From: Chlorophyllum brunneum
Taxonomy: Eukaryota > Basidiomycota > Agaricomycetes > Agaricales > Agaricaceae
Length of the DNA stretch: 64,000 bases
NCBI GenBank assembly: GCA_963576785.1
Contig: OY756151.1
Coordinates: forward strand, 1,488,001-1,552,000
Direction of reading: 5' to 3'
Within the stretch, counting starts at the first letter, position 1; the number at the start of each line of letters is the position of its first letter. Under the pieces are notes generated by a model, which saw nothing but the letters and a program-made list of their open reading frames with translations, was not told where the DNA came from and searched no databases. Below are positions 61,061 to 64,000 of the stretch, in pieces. A program made the translations under genes and the position numbers.

Positions 61061-63029
61061 CTAAGCCTTGGCCAGATATTCTGGCTCTGCGTAGACTTCA
61101 CTATGTTTCGTAACAATAATCGTGGAAGTAGCGCCCTGGATGAAGGGAATGAGCATTCATATGACTGCTAACAAACGTGATTGACATACCCCAAATGCAG
61201 TCCTGCCACTCGAGGAGGAAGGATGACTGCCTCGCACTGCTCCCAGTTCCACGGCTGTATGCCCTCCGGACCCACTGTTATCATTCCCGAAAATGGTTGT
61301 AATACCACCTTCACCTCGGACGTAGTATCTCGAGTTCAGGTTGGCCAAGAATGTGCTGACATAAAGACTGCATAGCGAGAACTCGACGATGCAGAAGTAT
61401 AAAGTAGTGGGAAAGACCTTCAGCTAGAGGGAGGATATCTGAATTCTAGCTTTTCAAGTCAGCAAACCTCACCCACCAGAATAAGGACAACTAAAGCCAT
61501 CAGAGCCGTCCATGTACCGCTGTTGATGGTCACAATTAAGATACGGAAAACCATTTTCTTAGTCCTTGTCGCCAATAGTGATAAGCGAAAGCGATAACCC
61601 GATACAAGACTATGGACGTACTGTGTTAGATATGGGCCATGATTCCAAGTCAACAGCCATATCATGCATAACGCCACCGTGACATCAAGGTAAAAGGCGG
61701 CGGCCCTAAGGGATATGTTGATGTCCTAGGAAACATAGTTAGAAGCTGCCGACCGGCATATGACCCAACAAAATTTACCACATAATATGGCTTTCCTTGC
61801 TCTGCCAGAGGTTTTCCCAAGCTGTGCTTGGCTGAGCATTATATGGTAAAGGATGCCGGGAGACTTACGCTTTGACCCAATACACTACCGCGGAATGTTT
61901 CTTTAGATTAGAGCATTCACTAAATTTTTGAGTTTACTTACCTATGGGACCCACTGATACCCAGCCGTATAGTCAGACACAACTCCCGCAGTTGACCTCA
62001 TGGCTTTAAACTCACCAAGCTGCCAGGTAGCCAGAATAATCTACAACGGGTCTCTAGTTAGTCCAAGCGTTTACGGGACGGGTACGAAGATGCAGTCCAC
62101 CCACCCAAACAACACTTGACATCTTGATCCAAATATTTTTCTTTCCAACTGTAAATGGTTGGCATTCTGCATTATCGTAGCATTTCAAAGGAATTTTCAC
62201 TTACACAAATAGATTCGACGGACAAAGTACATTTGGACGATGAATACTACAACCGCCTAGAAATAAATGAGCCGACTGTATCAGTCCTCAAACATCACCA
62301 ACGTACCGTTACCAAAGTGTGAACCTGGTTTGATAGGTGAATCTCAGCCGCTAACAGAAAGAGAGGAAGTCATCGTTCACGAACCGTGGTTTCTCTGTTA
62401 ATAAGGTAACAAGTGTTGGAGACGAGTAGATGATGAATGAGAACTGAATACAATCAACTTACATAGTATTGTCCGCAAGATTGGAAAATTTTCCGTACTC
62501 CAATATGAGAACACGAAATCCTATTCGGGAATGAGTATTATATCCCCATCCACAACGTGTGTAGTTAATACCTGATTTTAGAAGGAGGACCTCGTTGGCC
62601 GTATCCGCCAACCTACCTTGCACTTTAGTTGTAAGTTGGGTGAACTAGAGTAGACAAGGCGTACCATAGGCCTACTACCTACATGAGAGAAGTCAGTGAC
62701 ATCCGGTCTTTTGAAATTGAGCCCCCAGTATTTGCTTACTAAGAGCTTTAGAGCCAGACTATCGTGTTCAAAACTTGAAAAAAAAGTATGTGTCAGTTCA
62801 TCCCGGATCGGACGCGGCTTTAATGTCGTACTTCTTGAAGTAGAGAAACCTAGAAATCATGCCGTTGATCAATTAATCGACCGACTTGACTGGAGTAGAA
62901 CGTTAAGACGTACACCTGTAGGCTAGATATCCCCCAGACTGCCTGTGAAAGGAAGCAACCTATGAGTAGGGCGCCATAAGTCGGCATAATGTTCAGTGAA
63001 TTTTCGGTTGGAGCGCCCGGGGACGACAT
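61061..63029 (-). CDS. DUF6534 family membrane protein (paralogue D)
   Basis: Starts MSSPGAPTENSLNIMPTYGA, then LLIGCFLSQAVWGISSLQV; compared with A-C the segment ENPIILNIM is shortened by two residues. The FKK/FEHDSLALKLL junction keeps the family intron. The helix with ALCMIWLLTWNHGPYL lies at 61677-61625, INSGTWTALMALVVLILVGE at 61540-61475, and NLNSRYYVRGEGGITTIFG at 61345-61290. The end is VTKHSEVYAEPEYLAKA with TAG at 61061-61063. It sits just beyond the right-hand end of the putative cluster, 23 kb from paralogue C, yet has the same strand, exon order and promoter block. No lesion was seen in the exons checked. Confidence 0.8.
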
Positions 63030-63069
63030 GATTGTGGCGGCTTAGTTTCGCAGTGGGAATACCAGGGTC

Positions 63070-63096
63070 GACTCAATTGCTCCATGGATTATAAAG
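63070..63096 (-). promoter_or_regulatory. Conserved core promoter block, DUF6534 D
   Basis: Minus strand: CTTTATAATCC, then GGAGCAATTGAGTCG, about 40-65 bases upstream of the ATG. Matches the blocks of A, B and C. Confidence 0.45.
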
Positions 63097-64000
63097 TACT
63101 GTGGAAGGGAGGCTATTTGTGGTGAGCCAATGCCAATCGTTGAACTCTCCTGGGCGGACTTAGAGCGTTTGAGCATCAACTCTACATCAATCTGTCTATG
63201 GCATGCGAATCAGCGCATTTATAGACAAAGTGGCAACAAAGGAAAACCTTGAGTAGGGCACATCCGATGCACTTAGATTCTGCCAGGAATTGAGTCGTCT
63301 GGCCATCGGGTTGAATGTGAGAAGCATTGGTAAAACACACGGGAGGTAGGTGTCTGAGGATGTACCACGGTCTGTTGTATGTCGCAATGTATTATTGGAT
63401 CCGGATGATTCAGTGACCAATCAATCATTTCGAATATGACCGTGGTCATGTAGTCATACGTGAGAAGCGCGATGTCGAGTTTCAACTTAACTTATTTATG
63501 ATCACTGATTCCACATGGTGAAGGCTTAGGCCTTAGAGTCCGCTGCAGGTTTCGGACCGCGATAGAGGCTGATCATGAAATAAATTTAGGTTTGACACAG
63601 TCTGACAAACTTCAAAATACGAGAAGACTTATCATTGCTGAGTATAGGGAGGAATCATATGGTCGGATCATCGTGGTAGCGAAGTGTAGTGCGGCTCGGT
63701 GAGGCCAAGAGGCCTTTGCCCTTTTTCGGATTGGGGGACTTATGCACACCCAATAGGCGTTTTTGTTGCGTCGGTCGTCGAGTCGTAGGTATGGTTTTCA
63801 TTCATCGGGTGAGTTGGGTGTCGTGGGAGGAGGAAGACTGATGGCCGTTTGCATGGCGAGCCGTCTGATCTCCACAGTCCACGCAACAGTAAAGGGGAGT
63901 CAACCTACATCACCGATAGCATCAAGTTCGCGCGTCGTCCAAGACTATTCTTGCAGAGGTCCTCGCTGAGAGAGGAAAAAGAAGAGCCTTTCACGTATGT
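63097..64000. other. Intergenic to window end, nothing supported
   Basis: Short ORFs at 63196-63485 (minus) and 63763-63969 (plus) have no family resemblance. A gene may begin beyond the window edge. Confidence 0.4.

Overview
This window comes from a filamentous fungus, almost certainly a mushroom-forming basidiomycete (Agaricomycetes). Genes are cut by many short introns of about 45-60 bases, neighbours lie on both strands a few hundred bases apart, and the families are typical of that group: DUF6533 and DUF6534 membrane proteins, several cytochrome P450s, a secreted GMC oxidoreductase and a UbiA-type membrane enzyme. No rRNA, convincing tRNA, CRISPR array or complete transposon was found. 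Gene models were spliced by eye, so exon edges are inferred; most P450 and enzyme models were checked by keeping the reading frame through conserved motifs. A 200-N assembly gap lies at 22380-22579.

Region 1 (1-16.5 kb) is mostly housekeeping: a DUF6533 membrane protein, a small one-helix protein, diphthamide synthase subunit dph2, a secreted expansin-like (double-psi beta-barrel) protein, a large TPR protein of the TTC7/YPP1 family, an F-box protein, a Ser/Pro-rich protein and a doubtful hypothetical gene. Region 2 (17-30.4 kb) holds the first DUF6534 gene, a relic of another copy, a strong hairpin, a long Ser/Pro-rich protein broken by the gap, an Xaa-Pro aminopeptidase and a GH5 glycoside hydrolase.

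Region 3 (30.6-63 kb) is the accessory part and the most interesting. It carries four P450s, a UbiA-family enzyme, a SAM methyltransferase, a secreted GMC oxidoreductase, an aldo/keto reductase, two paralogous alpha/beta hydrolases, an endonuclease/exonuclease/phosphatase gene with an apparent frameshift, and three more DUF6534 genes. The block from 42.9 to 60.7 kb looks like a biosynthetic gene cluster. The UbiA protein is the only candidate scaffold-forming enzyme (terpene cyclase or prenyltransferase), and the P450s, GMC, AKR, methyltransferase and hydrolases would be tailoring steps. No polyketide synthase, peptide synthetase or class I terpene synthase is visible.

The four DUF6534 genes share exon layout, orientation and a conserved TATA-plus-ATTGA block about 55-75 bases upstream of the ATG. 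They appear to be dispersed duplicates with conserved core promoters.
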